Shown in pieces: positions 10,175-22,361 of a DNA stretch of 64,000 bases. Below the pieces are notes generated by a model. That model was not told the origin of the DNA, searched no databases, and saw nothing but the letters and a program-made list of their open reading frames with translations. Positions within the stretch are counted from its first letter, which is position 1. Every line of letters begins with the position of its first letter. The position numbers were made by a program, and so were the translations under genes. Source of the DNA: Ascochyta rabiei (taxonomy: Eukaryota > Ascomycota > Dothideomycetes > Pleosporales > Didymellaceae); the NCBI RefSeq assembly GCF_004011695.2, contig NC_082405.1, positions 868,001-932,000 of the forward strand, written 5' to 3'.

Positions 10175-12429
10175 GTAGCCTGGTGCACGGATGGAGATCG
10201 AGAGAGACATTAACAGTGTAGGCAGTGCTATTAATACCGAATCACTGGTCAGAAACGCACTTATCACTTTCAGAAGAGCCAGTGATGAACCAAAACAAAA
10301 AGACCGACCTGACACTCCAGCGCAAGCACTCCAATATATCTGTCATGCGCTTCCATTACAATCCCCCCCCCCCCCCCTCCTAATTTCATTCTCAACGTCC
10401 ACTATTCCACAGCATCTCTCCACATCGAGTATAAACAAAGCCACCCAACCCCGACGCTATCAAGGGAAAAACAAGATCTGGTCGCGCAACGTATTTCCAA
10501 CTCCTCCGGTTACGCGCTTCGATCGCTACGCAGCCAAGAATCCGAGGATCGGATTGCTCTCGTCTAACTCGACATCTACCCTTCCACGCCTTTCGAGGCC
10601 CTGGATGGAAATCTATTGCGAATCGTGCACGACGGTGGGATGGAGTGCTTTTTTTCTTTTTTTTTCTTTTTTTTTTTCTTTTTTTTGGTTTTTTTTTTGA
10701 CCTTGAGGAAGATTGATGACGTGGTACTAACTACTGTTTTATTTCTTTTATATATATATATATATATAACGTACTCTACAGGCAAGTCAGACACACAGGC
10801 AAGTCAGACAATTAAATTCACACCAAAAATCACAATTCTTACACCTTAATATCTCTACAACCACACAATAGAATTGTCTAGAAATTTAAAATCTATGCTG
10901 CATCTATATACAAATAAAGAGTCTAGAAGCACCTAGCTCTATTATAGATACACATAGAGGTATTTAAAAGTACGCTAAAATAATCCCTGTATTTTATATC
11001 TTACTTAATAACTTCTACATTAATAGGAGGAAAGCTTAGCGCTTCTATAGTCTTTATCTTTATATACATACAGCGTAGTATCTTAATTTTTAAACAATAT
11101 TATTGTGTAGTTATAGAGATATTAAGGTGTAAGAATTGTGATTTTTGGTGTGAATTTGAGTGTCTGACTCGCCTGTGTGTCTGACTTGCCCGTGGGGTAC
11201 GTTATATATATTTTTTTTTTAATTTTTTTTTTTTTTTTTTTTGGAATTGCCAAGGGAGAAAGAAGGAAAACCAACCTGCTTTGACGAGATAGATACCGTC
11301 CATGTGCCTCGGTCATGCAATCCAAGAAGCAGGGTCTTCAGCATCACAGAAGTGCATCACCGTTTTGGAACAGGGTGATGCACTGCCGCGACGATTTTGT
11401 CGGAAGGAATGGCGCGATGAACTTGTTTGGAGTTTTTTTTTTTTTTTTTTTTTTTAACGTCGGGGTAAATGCAGAGATGTGGGTTCTTCGGGGTGCGTAT
11501 CCACAGGTTGAGCTCTCGTGCTCCCCGTTATACATCTGGGATTGGCTTTTTCTTGTCTTTGCCCCCAATGGTTTCAGACGGGGCGAAAGGAAAGCAAGCA
11601 GGGAGCAGGACACGTGTGGTTCTTCATTTACTTTTTTTTTGGGAATAGAAAAAGCGGCGGATAGTGCACCAGTGCACAAGACAGAGCCTGCACCGACCGA
11701 CCTTTTATGGAGTGCTACTCACAGGTGCAGGCAAACAGCAGTGCCTTGCTATTGCAACAACGCCGGCACTGCTTGCTCGATGCTTGGACAGCTAAGCGCG
11801 GCGCTGGAGGAGTCAGGAAGGCAAAAGACGGGAGAACAGCGGACTGCGGGTATGGAGGGGAGAGAGAGTTGTGGTCCTCTCCGCAAGGCTGAGGGTGGAA
11901 TGTACGGGTGAGAGTATAGAGCGCTCACTTCAGCCATGCACTTTCAGCTGGTTTGTTTCCCTTCCATGTACGGACATGCGCCATGAAAGCAACAAGTCAC
12001 GTCGTCGAGTTGGGTAGTGGCCAGGGGTAAACTTCCGGAGACAGATATTGATACGTCCTAGTCACCTTGGCAGCTCATAGGGCCAGCGTAGTGTATACGC
12101 CCGGAAGATTGAATAGGGTACGTTTGATGAGTAGGTAGGCTAAGGGTTAGTGTAATGAACACGGGCTGATTTGTAGTACGATTGTGATTCAGCTTCGCCC
12201 AGCCTCAGTAATCAGATGACAGGGAGTGTGCACGTTCAGAAAGATCCGTAGTGTTTGTTTTGATGCTTTCATTCCTCTGATTCAGATTCGCTACACCAAG
12301 CCCCCCTTCAAATACTGCTTAAACATAAGAAATTAAAAAATAAACACGACCCAGTAGCGCGTGGGTATATCATCCATGTACAGGAAACCTTGAAACGCCC
12401 TTCCTCAGCTCATCCTACACGTGACTCCC
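10175..12429. other. Gene-free, low-complexity and MITE-bearing stretch
   Basis: Holds a 15-base C run (10363-10377), several T tracts (around 10649-10699, 11211-11242, 11431-11455), the MITE at 10761-11210, and no supportable gene up to the GH128 stop codon at 12430. Reading frames near the T tracts encode only poly-Phe/Lys artefacts. Confidence 0.6.
10761..11210. mobile_element. Non-autonomous TIR transposon (MITE), ~450 bp with 110-bp inverted repeats
   Basis: The left arm 10761-10870 (TATATATAACGTACTCTACAG...) and the reverse complement of the right arm 11101-11210 match along about 110 bp with few mismatches. Both contain a doubled GGCAAGTCAGACACACA motif, AATTCACACCAAAAATCAC and CTTACACCTTAATATCTCT. 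Both ends run out into TATATATA, consistent with insertion at TA as in Tc1/mariner elements. The 230-bp interior is AT-rich with no reading frame, so the element needs a transposase from elsewhere. Confidence 0.85.
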
Positions 12430-13845
12430 TTACGAGGAGCCAGCGTAGACCTGACCGACGGCACTGAGGCCGCTAGCAGAGTTAAGCTGGTTCTCACCAG
12501 TTCCAACCATAAACCAAGCATAACCTTGAATGAGCGGCGAGGAATCGCAAAAGTCCATGGCCTCCTTGAGGAAGGAAGCAGCCTGCTCCTCGGAAGCCGA
12601 GCCGGGGTTGAGACCAAACTCGGTGATCCAGACAGGCTTGCCGTACATGGCGGCGGCCTTCTCGACCTGGGCCTTGAAGCGGTCGATGGTCGCGCTCTCG
12701 TAGATGTCGTAGAAGTGGATGTTGGTGGCGTGCACAATAGCGTCGGGGCAGACCTCGTGGAAAGTAGAGAGCCACGAGAGTCCCTGGCCATCGTTACCAC
12801 TGTTTGAAACCGAGGGTCCAAGGATGGTGACATCGGGGTGCGAGGAGGCGATGGGGTTCATGTACTCCTTCCAGCCGCTGCAGGCGGCCTCGGGGGTGAG
12901 GTTGGCCTGCGCGACAATGTCGGGCTCGTTGAAACCCATGACCGCCTTGGAGCCAGCCTTGACAGCCTTGTCGACGTTGGCGAGCCATGCTTCGGCCGTG
13001 GAGTCGGAGATCTTGTGCATCATGGGGATGAAAGGAGCGCCGACGTCCTTGCTCTCGGTCTGCGCCCAGTTGTAGGCGAAACCGAAGTTAGAGCCGAAGG
13101 ATGCGCAGAGCTCACCGTCGTTGTAGGCAAGACCACGCTTGGTTCCGCTGTAGGTAGGAGTACCGGAGGGCTTGGGGGCAGCGGAAGAGGAAGCGGCGGC
13201 AGAGGAAGCAGCGACGGAAGAAGTAGGGACTGCGGTGCTGTAGTCCGTCTGGGCCACCGAGGTGACAGCAGGGAGAGAGGCAGAGGGAGTGTATGCCTCG
13301 TACTGAGCCTTGGAGCTGGAAGTTACGACAGGCTTAGAGGAGGTGACATCGGCAGGCTTGGAAGAGGTGGTGGGCTTCTCAGCAGCGGGAGTCGAGGAGA
13401 CGACAATGTAGCTTGAAGCATCGTACTCGCCAGCCTTGGAGGGAAGGGCAACGACGGAGGAGACAAGACTGGCAGAGTATGCGGATGAAGCTCCGGGGGT
13501 GACGGTGACGGTGGCCTTCTCAGTGGAAGTGATGGTGACGGTAGCAGGACCGCACTGGCCAGTAGCCTTGGAGGAGACGTTCTCAACAACTGCAGACGTA
13601 GGAGTTGGGTAGACAGTAGAGTAGATGGTCTTGGTGGAGGTGGAGGTCACGTCGATGGTGGAAGTCTTGTCCTGGCTGTAAGAAGCAGTGCCGGCGGGGA
13701 CCTGAGTGCTGTTGTAGTTGCCGGACCAACCGCCAGTGGGGTAGGGCTTGGAGTGGGAGTGGAACTTGTAGTGACCACCGTAGGAAGGGTGGGCGGCAGC
13801 GGCGCCGATGAGGGCCAAAAGGCTGATCTTGGTCATGGACGACAT
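12430..13845 (-). CDS. GH128 / Asl1-like glycoside hydrolase with Ser/Thr-rich stalk
   Basis: Secreted or wall-bound beta-1,3-glucanase-type protein, single exon, 471 aa from the ATG at 13845 (a second Met three codons in is equally possible). Signal peptide MTKISLLALIGAAAAHP, then a short His/Tyr-rich segment. Residues about 45-235 are Ser/Thr/Ala/Pro-rich with many VTSS/TSS repeats, a likely O-glycosylated stalk. The C-terminal catalytic domain starts KRGLAYNDGELCASF and contains GFNEPD (acid/base Glu about 305) and WITEFGLNPG (nucleophile Glu about 408), the pair seen in the Asl1-like family, plus NIHFYDIY and GYAWFMVGTGENQLN. Wall remodelling is the likely role. Confidence 0.9.
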   Translation of the reverse strand: MSSMTKISLLALIGAAAAHPSYGGHYKFHSHSKPYPTGGWSGNYNSTQVPAGTASYSQDKTSTIDVTSTSTKTIYSTVYPTPTSAVVENVSSKATGQCGPATVTITSTEKATVTVTPGASSAYSASLVSSVVALPSKAGEYDASSYIVVSSTPAAEKPTTSSKPADVTSSKPVVTSSSKAQYEAYTPSASLPAVTSVAQTDYSTAVPTSSVAASSAAASSSAAPKPSGTPTYSGTKRGLAYNDGELCASFGSNFGFAYNWAQTESKDVGAPFIPMMHKISDSTAEAWLANVDKAVKAGSKAVMGFNEPDIVAQANLTPEAACSGWKEYMNPIASSHPDVTILGPSVSNSGNDGQGLSWLSTFHEVCPDAIVHATNIHFYDIYESATIDRFKAQVEKAAAMYGKPVWITEFGLNPGSASEEQAASFLKEAMDFCDSSPLIQGYAWFMVGTGENQLNSASGLSAVGQVYAGSS

Positions 13846-16579
13846 GTTGGGATTGATGTTGATGAACAGGGTATCTTGTGCGTCGCTATATGGACGGGAC
13901 AGGCAATCTCTTGATGAGCGCAGGGAACGGGCCAACCAGGGCTGAGGCGAATTTGCAAAAGTGAATGTGGTGTTCGAAGGAACGTAGTGAGCGGTTGCTC
14001 GTAGGGAAAGACTGCGACAGCTCTGGTGGGATTGAGAGACGTTGTGGGCGAGATGGGGGTATGGGGTGGCCTTTGTTCATATACGAAAACGGGGAGAGCG
14101 GACCCCCCATGGCTAGGGCAAGGCCTGGAAGACTGAAAGGCAGCGGCAGTGAGCGTTTTGCAAACAGACTTTTCCAGTCCTGGTCGCACCAAGGATGGCC
14201 TGCAGCGAGCTGGCGGCTGGCGGCTGGCGGCCAGGGACAAGCGTCGCGGTGGCCGCGTTGGTGGAAATGAGCCGTTCGGCCACTCAGGGCCGGCGTTGCA
14301 AGACAAGGGCCGCTCATCACCAAAAAGGAGGCTGCATGGTGGTCACTGATCGGCGTGGTGAAAGCTTAGCTCGTCCAGCAGGCCGGTGGTGGTGGCGCCC
14401 CCCAGTGGGCGCCGTCGAGCGCCGTCGTTTGAACCATCCAGGAACCCGCCCACCCGTCAGGAACAGCCGCCAGGAGACGGAGCCAGAAACAATGAGTGAC
14501 TTGTGCTTGCACATGCTCCCGCTTGATGTGCTTGTGCTGATTGCCAGTCTTCACGTGGGCTCCTCGTCGACCATGAAGGTTGTGGCTGTGACCAGCAGCG
14601 GTCTGGTTCGGTCGGTGTGAGCCGTCTGCGCGTCGTCCCACGGCAGCGACAGGCATCTCGTCCCTCTTTCGTTGCCTCCGGGACCGGCGTCCACAGACGC
14701 TCGCTCAATTGGGGTGTGAGCGACGGCAGCTGCGCTTGGCAACTCCAGCGGCGTCTTCACTTCATTTCATTTCATTTCCTTTGCGTCTGATCGACTCGGC
14801 GATTTATTGTTTGCTGTGACGTGCGTGCACTTGGCTGCCCCAGCCAGCACTCTCCAGCTGAAGGTGAATGCTCTGTTCGTTGGTGAAGCAACAAGGCCAG
14901 GTCAAACAAGTCGAGGACGAGGCTGCGCAACGTGGCTGTTGCTGTTTGCCCCTGCCCTTGCAGCGTTGGACGCACTGAAAATGGAAGGCGCGCCGGCGCC
15001 CAAGAGCGTGGCATGGATGGCGACACGAGGGCTTACGACACGCCATGGGACCTGAGAAATACGAGAATCCACCGCGCACAGCTGGAGGCTGCCACACGCA
15101 GTCGAGCACTGAGGTTGCTCAGCTCGTGTTGCCAAATGCTTGGACGTTCTTTGTCTCTATGTGCGACCGTTGATGGTCGTGACAATGCAACGATGGCCTG
15201 CAGGCTGCAAGCAACTGAACACAGCGCGTCAGGGGTGACCCTTCGCCCCCAACTCTGCGGCTGTACGTGCCCACGTGTTCGGAGCCGCTTGTTTGAGCAG
15301 GCGAGGTGCTGTGGGCAGCGCTGAAACTGCATCATCTGTTTCTGCAGGGGCACTCTATTCATCGTCTTCTGTGCATCTTTGCAGTCGTCCGAACGTGCAA
15401 TCAGGACCATGTCGGTCCGGCTCCTCAGCGTACGTGGACCTTCCTTCCCGGCCGCAGCAACGTCATCGAGTTCCACCAGCATGAGGGCCCAAGATGCGCC
15501 GTTGCGATCTTGATGCCTCTCCACACACACCTCTCAAGTTTGCGCTCGAGAGCTGTCTCCCCACAACTCCATCACCGTCTTCGCGTGCGATTTCCACAAT
15601 TCTTACCACAACCCTCCGCCGTCCTAAGCTTGATTGGCTAGAGTCTTTGCAAAGCGCAAGTGGTGAGCCAATAGACTGTCACTGCGAACGAAAAATGCAG
15701 CTATCGATAAGCGTTGCCCGGTCCTGCATTAGCTTAGGCACCATCTGTGCACGATTTATGCACGCCGTGTGCCGTTGCAGCGTTGAGCCAGTTTTCATCT
15801 CTCAACACTGACTGACATGACCGGTCGCTTGAGTCAATGTTGGGCTCTGGAAATCCTTCACCTGAATTGATGGTAGAGTGGTGTCCGCGGTCGAATAAAC
15901 CACGACCTTCTGGGAAATCCCCAAGGCCAGGCAATCTAACGCCACAGTCATTGTGGCAGGTAGTGTTAAGATACTGATCAACAATTTTAGATGCTGTTTT
16001 GTCCGTGGAACGCCAGATTCGGATCGCTGGTGTACCAGAACAAGTTCCTGACGGCTTGAAGCTGTCTGAGCCGTAGCTCCGCTCGTCTTCACGTGTCTTG
16101 TTGATGTGTCTGCGGTCGAGCCCAAAGGCTTGATTGTTGCACTTGGTTCACGTTCAACTCTTTCTCGCCGTGCGGCGGCAACTTCTCGCCTTGTCTTGTC
16201 GTAGAAATCATCTCCGCGTCGTCCGTTTCCGCTTGCATACCTAGATATAGTTCCGATTTCTATCGTTCTTCGTTTCGAAACACCCGCCCGCAACATGCAA
16301 CACCCGTTCTTTACGTTTGACAGGACTGCTTCATGGCCCCTGCACCGGCTCGAAACAGCGGCGGGGGCCGCCGGGAAGCTGGGGTTCATCATACGGCTGT
16401 GCTTTTGGTTCGACAATGTCGATATTTGAAATTTCATGTTGTGCTCTTCAGGAAACCCGTCTGTTCCAGGCCGTAGATATCTTCCATGACTCCATGCTAT
16501 GTAGGGGTGATCCGCCCGCCCAAATGCACACAGTGTTATGCCCCTCAAACGCCAGACCCGAAATGCGAAATCCGCACAT
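13846..16579. other. 2.7-kb stretch with no supportable gene
   Basis: Starts with the GH128 promoter: a CTGGCGG run near 14211-14232 and a poly-ATTTC run near 14762-14779. Several open frames of 100-260 codons exist on both strands, the longest being 261 codons on the minus strand at 15802-16587. None shows a recognisable domain, signal peptide or plausible splice extension, and the longest overlaps the cullin stop. It may hold non-coding transcripts. Confidence 0.5.
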
Positions 16580-19284
16580 CTACGCAAGGTATCGATACGA
16601 ATCTACCTTCGCTCCGTCGATGCGCTCAAGATACTCGCGCTCGATAAGCGACTCTATACGCTTCTTTACCATGTTGACTTCGGGCTTGAACTGACCGGCC
16701 AGCTGGCTAAGGGTCTCAAGAATGAGCTGCTGATGCGAGAGTTCCTTACGTTGTCTATTACCAGGTTAGCCGACTCTTCGAGCGTCGTTCAGTATACATA
16801 CTTCATGATTCGAACGACTGCTGCCTCGATGCAGAACTGTCGTGAGTCGTCGTTTTTCTTCTCCGTCTCTCGTCGTTCTCGGTCGCTCTCGACCTTGTTT
16901 CCGCTGCTGATTACACCAACCTTGATTTTGACGAATTTGCCATTGAACCCGTCATTGAAGAAGAACTTATCGGTCGGCTTCACGTCCTTGGACATGGGCT
17001 CTTTGACCAAGATGCGCGTCTTCGGTGCGACAGCGAGAGACTGCAGATTTCTGACCAGGTCGCTGGGTGGAATGTTCGTCTGCGCTTGAATCTCCTCAAA
17101 GGTCAGGTGCTGATCCGCAGCCAAGTCGTTGAAGAGCAGGAGGATGACCATGCCGTAGGTTGGTACGTTGAGCTCGTGACGACGTTCCTTGTATGAACCG
17201 TCCTTCTGCTGTACTTTCTTAAACGTAGCTCGGATGTCCGCCGATCCCATGTTGGCGAGCCAGGTGAGCTGTCGGCCAGAGTGCTTCTCGTTATAGTACT
17301 TCTCAAACCCACGCTTGACCTTCTCCACAGCTGTCGGGAAGTTGCACCGCGGTCGGCCTTCTCCATCTTCGGCTGTACCCCCAATCGTTTCGAGTGACCA
17401 TGTCATACTGGTGAGTACGTTGATGTTAAGGTCGATGCGCTTGGGATCCTTCTCGCCAAGTCCTTCGACATGCTTCTTGAATCCTGCAGTAAGCTCCTCA
17501 GAGATAGTCATGTCTTTGAACATAGCCTCCAGCTTCAATGTGAAATTGTTTCCGAGTTCGATCTTCATCTTCGAAATCATCTGCTTCTCAACTTCGTTGC
17601 TGATCGACTTGTTCATCAACAAGCGCCTGCAAAGATGCTTCTTATAGTACCGCTCGAACAGGTCCTTGTCTTGGACATATCGCAGGAGAATGATTGCCTT
17701 TTCGAGTACAGCGTCAATTTCCATCTCCGTCTTGCCTTTGATACCTTTCTTCATGTTTTCGTCAATGAAAAGCGAAATGTACTCGGAGGATCGTGGAAAG
17801 GTTGGTGAGTTGATGAACTCAGCAAAGCTCCTGGTCACTGCTTGCTGCAGAAGGCCGTCCGCTTCGAAAGACTCCCGCCAGATACGATCGAACTTATCCT
17901 TCAACATGAGGACATCCTCCACCCATTTGATAGCAGCGACTGTCTGCTGGTTGATGGTTTTCTCCTGTGCAACTTTCTTGTTCTTGTCCGCAGGATCGGC
18001 AGCTTGTGCGGGTGCGGGAACAGGCGCGGGTGCCTGTGATGCTGCGATGGCGTCGTTATTGACGTCTGTGCCCATGTCCACGATTCGCTTCTGGATTGCT
18101 TGTGTGAGCTCAAGCTTTTTCTCATCGACGCGCCTGTTCAGATCGTACACGACGTTCAACTCTTCCAACCTGTCGTTGTCGATCATGTACCTCACTCCAC
18201 TCTCCATCTCTACCAGCTCGTGTATCCGGTTCTTGATCAGCTCATCCTCGACGACCTTCTGAATCTTCGGTCCAGTGCTCTCCAGTAGCGTCTGCTTGCA
18301 TCGCTCATCTTCCTCGTATATCCTTCTCCGAGCGTGTCTGCAGTACGCACCAGCATCAGAGTCGCGCAGCAGAAGCTCCGACTCGCGTTTGTAGAATTCC
18401 CTGCTAGTATCCAGATACTCTCGCTCGAAAGAAACATTGTAGAGGCGTTGCTCTTCTGACTCTGTCTCATCTTCGTGCAGTCCCTCGAGCATCCATACAC
18501 ACGACTTGATAAGATGCTTGTCAATAACATCGCCGTCACGCTCCATCTGGATTTGGTCGAGGATGACATGATTCAGCAGACCAAGAAGCCATCGCGCATC
18601 ATGATCGGAAACAGGCGAGCGCAGGATCTCATCGCGGAAAAGGACCATAGCGGCGTTGAAGATCGAGGGCCGTCGATGATCTGCGCAGTAGACACGGTCC
18701 TAGGGCGGTCAGTGTGTCGCCATATAAAAAAAGTAGTTCTCCAACACAACTTACCATATACATGAGCACATCTGCCAGCATGCTCATGCAGACCTGGTGA
18801 TCGCCCCAAGCCTGCTTCAAGCCTTTCAAGAATTTCTCGCCTGCAACTCGGCGCTCGTTCGCTGTTGTGCCACCCAAACTCTGCGCACCCACGAGGAGGT
18901 TTGGCGAGAGCAGCTGCTGAATGCCGGCGCGGACCTCGCTACCCAGCCATTTGCGCTCAAAGTTGTGGACATTCTGATACAGGTCTCCACCCTTCTTTTT
19001 CAAGACGATGCGGTAGGCGTGGCGATACAGCTCCTCGTACGATAGCTTCGAAGCATTCTTGGTGTGAATTTCGCGGAAAGCAGCTTCGATAGTTGCCCAG
19101 GTATTTTCGAAATCAATCTCGTCGCCGTGCAGACCCTATTTGTGCCGCATCGTTAGCGATAGTGTCCCGTGGGTGGAAGGTGCAGCTGAGTGGGTGATGG
19201 ATATACAGCTGCGGTGAAGGTGAGGAAACAGTAACGTACCCTGCGCGGGGGCCTTATGCGCTGCCTGCCGCGTCCTGCAATCAT
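16580..19284 (-). CDS. CUL3: Cullin-3, scaffold of BTB-type ubiquitin ligases
   Basis: Scaffold of CRL3 E3 ligases: binds BTB adaptors at the N-terminus and the RING protein Rbx1 at the C-terminus. Exons 19240-19284, 18755-19135, 16802-18699, 16580-16754 (832 aa, normal for fungal Cul3). The N-terminus [15 protein letters not shown] joins [23 protein letters not shown], the helix-1 region. Cullin repeats follow ([19 protein letters not shown]-type segments), then the homology domain with [61 protein letters not shown]. The C-terminal winged helix carries [16 protein letters not shown], with the NEDD8-acceptor Lys at residue 775, and ends [17 protein letters not shown]. The CUL3-type N-terminus and the RIMK-x-RK motif separate it from Cul1 and Cul4. 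Introns are 104, 55 and 47 bp. Confidence 0.95.
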
Positions 19285-19694
19285 GTCGTCTTAAATGCGA
19301 GCGCTACAGTGAATGCCCAAGAGCTGCGCGATGTGCGAGCACTCCAAGTGCGGAAGGCGGCCGAAGGTGAAGGCTGAGTGGCGGGGTCAACCGCGCACGC
19401 TGTTGGTCAAAGAAGGAGCGACTGCGCAGTCTCACAGCAGAGAGACGACAACAGCGAAGGGGCGGCGAACAGGCGGCACAAGAGTGTGGTGTTGGTATTC
19501 ACGCCTCATGGTTCCGGCGGGGATGCTGGTGGTGCCCGCATGCAGATGACGATGTCCCTTGGCGTTCGGCGGCTTCGGTGGAGACCACTTTTTGCCCGCG
19601 GTATCATGTCAAGCTTCCTTCACGACTAACACTTTTCCATCTTTTTTAGGCCGATCGTTCTTCCCCTCTACAAGCCAACATCTTCCTACTTGCT

Positions 19695-20364
19695 ATGCGC
19701 TCTTCGGTATCTTTCTTGCGCTCTTGCGCCCGTACAGCTGCGCCTCGAGCAGCATGGGTTCAACCTGCAGAGTACATTCCAGCGGCCTCAAAACGCTTTG
19801 TTCACACACCGCGAACATCAACTGTCACACGTCCCTCGCCTATCATCTTAAGGGCCGGACTTCCTTCTCTGGCACGATTCGAATCTAGTTCAGCAACATT
19901 GCCGCAAAAGAACACATCGACTCAGGCGCCCGAAACGCGACTCGACCGCGAGCAGGTGCCCTCATATGAGCTCACATTCACGTGCAATGTTTGCAAGACT
20001 CGGTCATCGCATCGACTGTCTAAGCAAGGCTATCACAAGGGCACCATCCTGATCGCATGTCCTGATTGTAAAAACAGGCATTTGATCAGCGACCACCTCA
20101 AGGTAGGGCGAATGGTATTGACGCATGGCTCAATACTAACGCCAGCAGATCTTCTCAGACAAGTCTGTTACAATCGAGGACCTGATGAAAGAAAAGGGCA
20201 ATCTCGTCAAGCGTGGCTCACTAAGCGCAGAAGGCGATGTCGAGTTTTGGGACGATGGCTCATCTACACCACGCTCCGCACACTTCCATACCGAATCGTC
20301 ACCCAAGGGCGAGGAGCGCTTGACCGATAAGAACCAGACATCATCGCAGACCCCAAAAGAGTAA
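19695..20364 (+). CDS. ZIM17: Mitochondrial DNL-type zinc-finger protein (Zim17/Tim15/Hep1)
   Basis: Co-chaperone that keeps mitochondrial Hsp70 (Ssc1) soluble in the matrix. Exons 19695-20102 and 20149-20364 (207 aa); the intron has ATACTAAC as branch site. The first 80 residues are Arg/Ser/Ala-rich with no acidic residues at the start, a mitochondrial presequence. The zinc ribbon is complete: CNVC (97, 100), the [35 protein letters not shown] block with CPDC (122, 125), and after the splice [17 protein letters not shown]. The C-terminal tail is Ser/Lys/Glu-rich and not conserved in the family. Confidence 0.93.
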
Positions 20365-21196
20365 TCACCCAACAATAAATACTAGCCGCTGGTCGGCACG
20401 ATTATACCCTGTACAATACTTTAATTTGTAACATCCTGTAGCGACAACTGTACGACAATAACGAATAAGGAAGGCTGGGTTTGAGTTATTTTACTTTATA
20501 CTCCTTCACAAAGAATAAAAGGCCGCGACTAAAACAGTGGTGTGCTTGACGCAAGTAACTTGACGACGCGTATGCGCGGGTTGCCTACACCGGGTTGTTG
20601 CACCTCCTCCAGGTAACTCTATTTGTCCCCCCCCTTCTCTCTCTCTCTCTTTCTCTCTCTCGCAACACTGGATGCGTGACCATCTTCAAGGCTCGCCATC
20701 TGCCAATCATTCCCTGCTGTCAGCCTCATCCAGCGGTCCATCCGTCTATCTTGTATAACACATAATGCGCTGGGCCGGTTTGTACTACCGAAACCGTGGA
20801 GGGTTGCTCCGTATCTTCCTGCAGGGCTCGCGAATGCCCTTGTGCCCTGGGTTCTGGCATTGCGGCACTCATTGAAGATGTGCTCAGCTGGTACAAACTT
20901 CAAGACCAGGGGGAAGCGACACTGCTGTCCCGAGCGGAGGCACGACCACCGGCCATGACATGATGAAGGACCCACAGCTCATGCCACAGTCTTTCAAGAA
21001 GCATAGTCTTCCGCACGAGTGTGAGAGCAATACATAACCCAACCTAAAGGGAAAATGAAGCTGTGGAGACGAACGCTTCGTAGATGCCATTGAAGATTGC
21101 AGCTCCTAAAAACTGCAAGGGATAAATAAGCAAACAGCATGCTCGTGCATGATCTAAGGAATGCCAAACTATAACTCTATAACTCAGGGTGTCAAT
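20365..21196. other. Intergenic, CT microsatellite
   Basis: No gene seen. A polypyrimidine microsatellite (CT repeats, about 20629-20663) is the only notable structure. Confidence 0.5.
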
Positions 21197-22361
21197 TCAG
21201 GGAGCCTCGACAGACATGCCAATGCAGCTCTCCATAGCCACGTCTCTGCGGCCTTCACTCAAGGCAATCAACTCATCACAAAAATCCTGGTCCCAGGCTT
21301 TCTGCAACCTATTTAGCTTCCATCCGAAAAAAAAATCTGACCTATTGTGCCGCGGACTGCCTTCTCACCACCTCAACCGCGCGGCGCGATATCGCAACGA
21401 CCAACAATCAATTCGTCAGCAATCTCCTGTATGGGCACACACCGAACTTCTCTCTGCTGAGTAGTATCCTCGCACAGTAGAATATCTGCGTCAAAAGCGG
21501 TCTCGACGGCTTGTTGATTGATCTCTGCCACTAGAGCACGTCCAACAGTAGGAAACAAGATGCCTTTCTTTCCTAAAGGGATATGACCGACGCCTCGATC
21601 TGGGCGTTCAAGGATTTTTCGTATTAAAGGAATGTAGTAGTCGGCCAGATCAACGACATAAACCTGGTTGAAAGGAGAGCAGTTAGCAAGCTAGCCATCA
21701 AACGAGAGCTCACAAAAGACGTACCCAGTCGAAGTTGGCCTGATCGTTCAGCTTGAAGCCATAGCCATGCTGAACAACATAACGAAGGACCAAAGGTATG
21801 ACCAAAGCCTGTCGATTGAAGAGGCCAGTGCCTTCGCCAAAGAAACACGGGACCTGTAAACTGACAGCATGCACACCTTTCCCCGCTGCAGTCTCCAGCA
21901 CCCTGACCTCGATTATTCACTGTGAACATTGCTACTCTAGATCAAGAGACTTCATGTAGTCGAGAATGGCCTGCCCCTTACGCCTGTCGTTCCACTCAAA
22001 CGCCAATGTGTGCATCCGGAGAGGTGAAGTAGCTAAGGATTGGGTAGGCCTGCTTCGACGCGATGTGCCAGTTCATCCACAAAAGCTTTGACACCAGCTG
22101 TAATGGAAATTGGAGCCCGATTCTACAATGATATCATAGTGAGCCGCAATTTGCTCAATGAACTGTATCGTCTAAACCAGCCCAGAGTACAGTTTCGACA
22201 CGTTCGCCATATGTTTCGCGCAATCTTCCAGCTTGGTGCTCGCGTCGAATCAAGATGTCAACCGTCAAGGTCTTGAGGCTGGTTTCAGTACTGGCAAGTG
22301 ACTGCGATAGTACAGTTCCACCAACATAGCCCGTGGCGCCAATGAGGAAGATCTTGCTCAT
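21197..22361 (-). pseudogene. NmrA/atypical short-chain dehydrogenase-type NAD(P)-binding protein, multiply broken
   Basis: The start is intact: MSKIFLIGATGYVGGTVL is a Rossmann GxxGxxG motif. Colinear family sequence then continues to the TCA-complement stop at 21197, but spread over different frames: a shift near 22177 (after GLDDT), another near 22090, an in-frame stop around 22045, a further shift near 22000, and stops near 21960 and 21375. Recognisable blocks remain: FIEQIAAHYDIIVESGSNF, VDELAHRVEAGLPNP, DYMKSLD, LQVPCFFGEGTGLFNRQ, a still well-formed intron (about 21661-21725) and VDLADYYIPLIRKILERPDRGVGHIP, then the C-terminal MESCIGMSVEAP. Relatives in fungi are about 330-350 aa reductase-like proteins of unknown substrate. 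The broken frames mean no full protein is made. Confidence 0.82.

Noticed and set aside
15033..15530. 165-codon minus-strand frame
   Set aside because: No domain, signal peptide or splice partner; consistent with chance in GC-rich DNA.
15802..16587. 261-codon minus-strand frame downstream of cullin-3
   Set aside because: It overlaps the cullin stop codon in another frame, has no recognisable domain, and its composition looks random.
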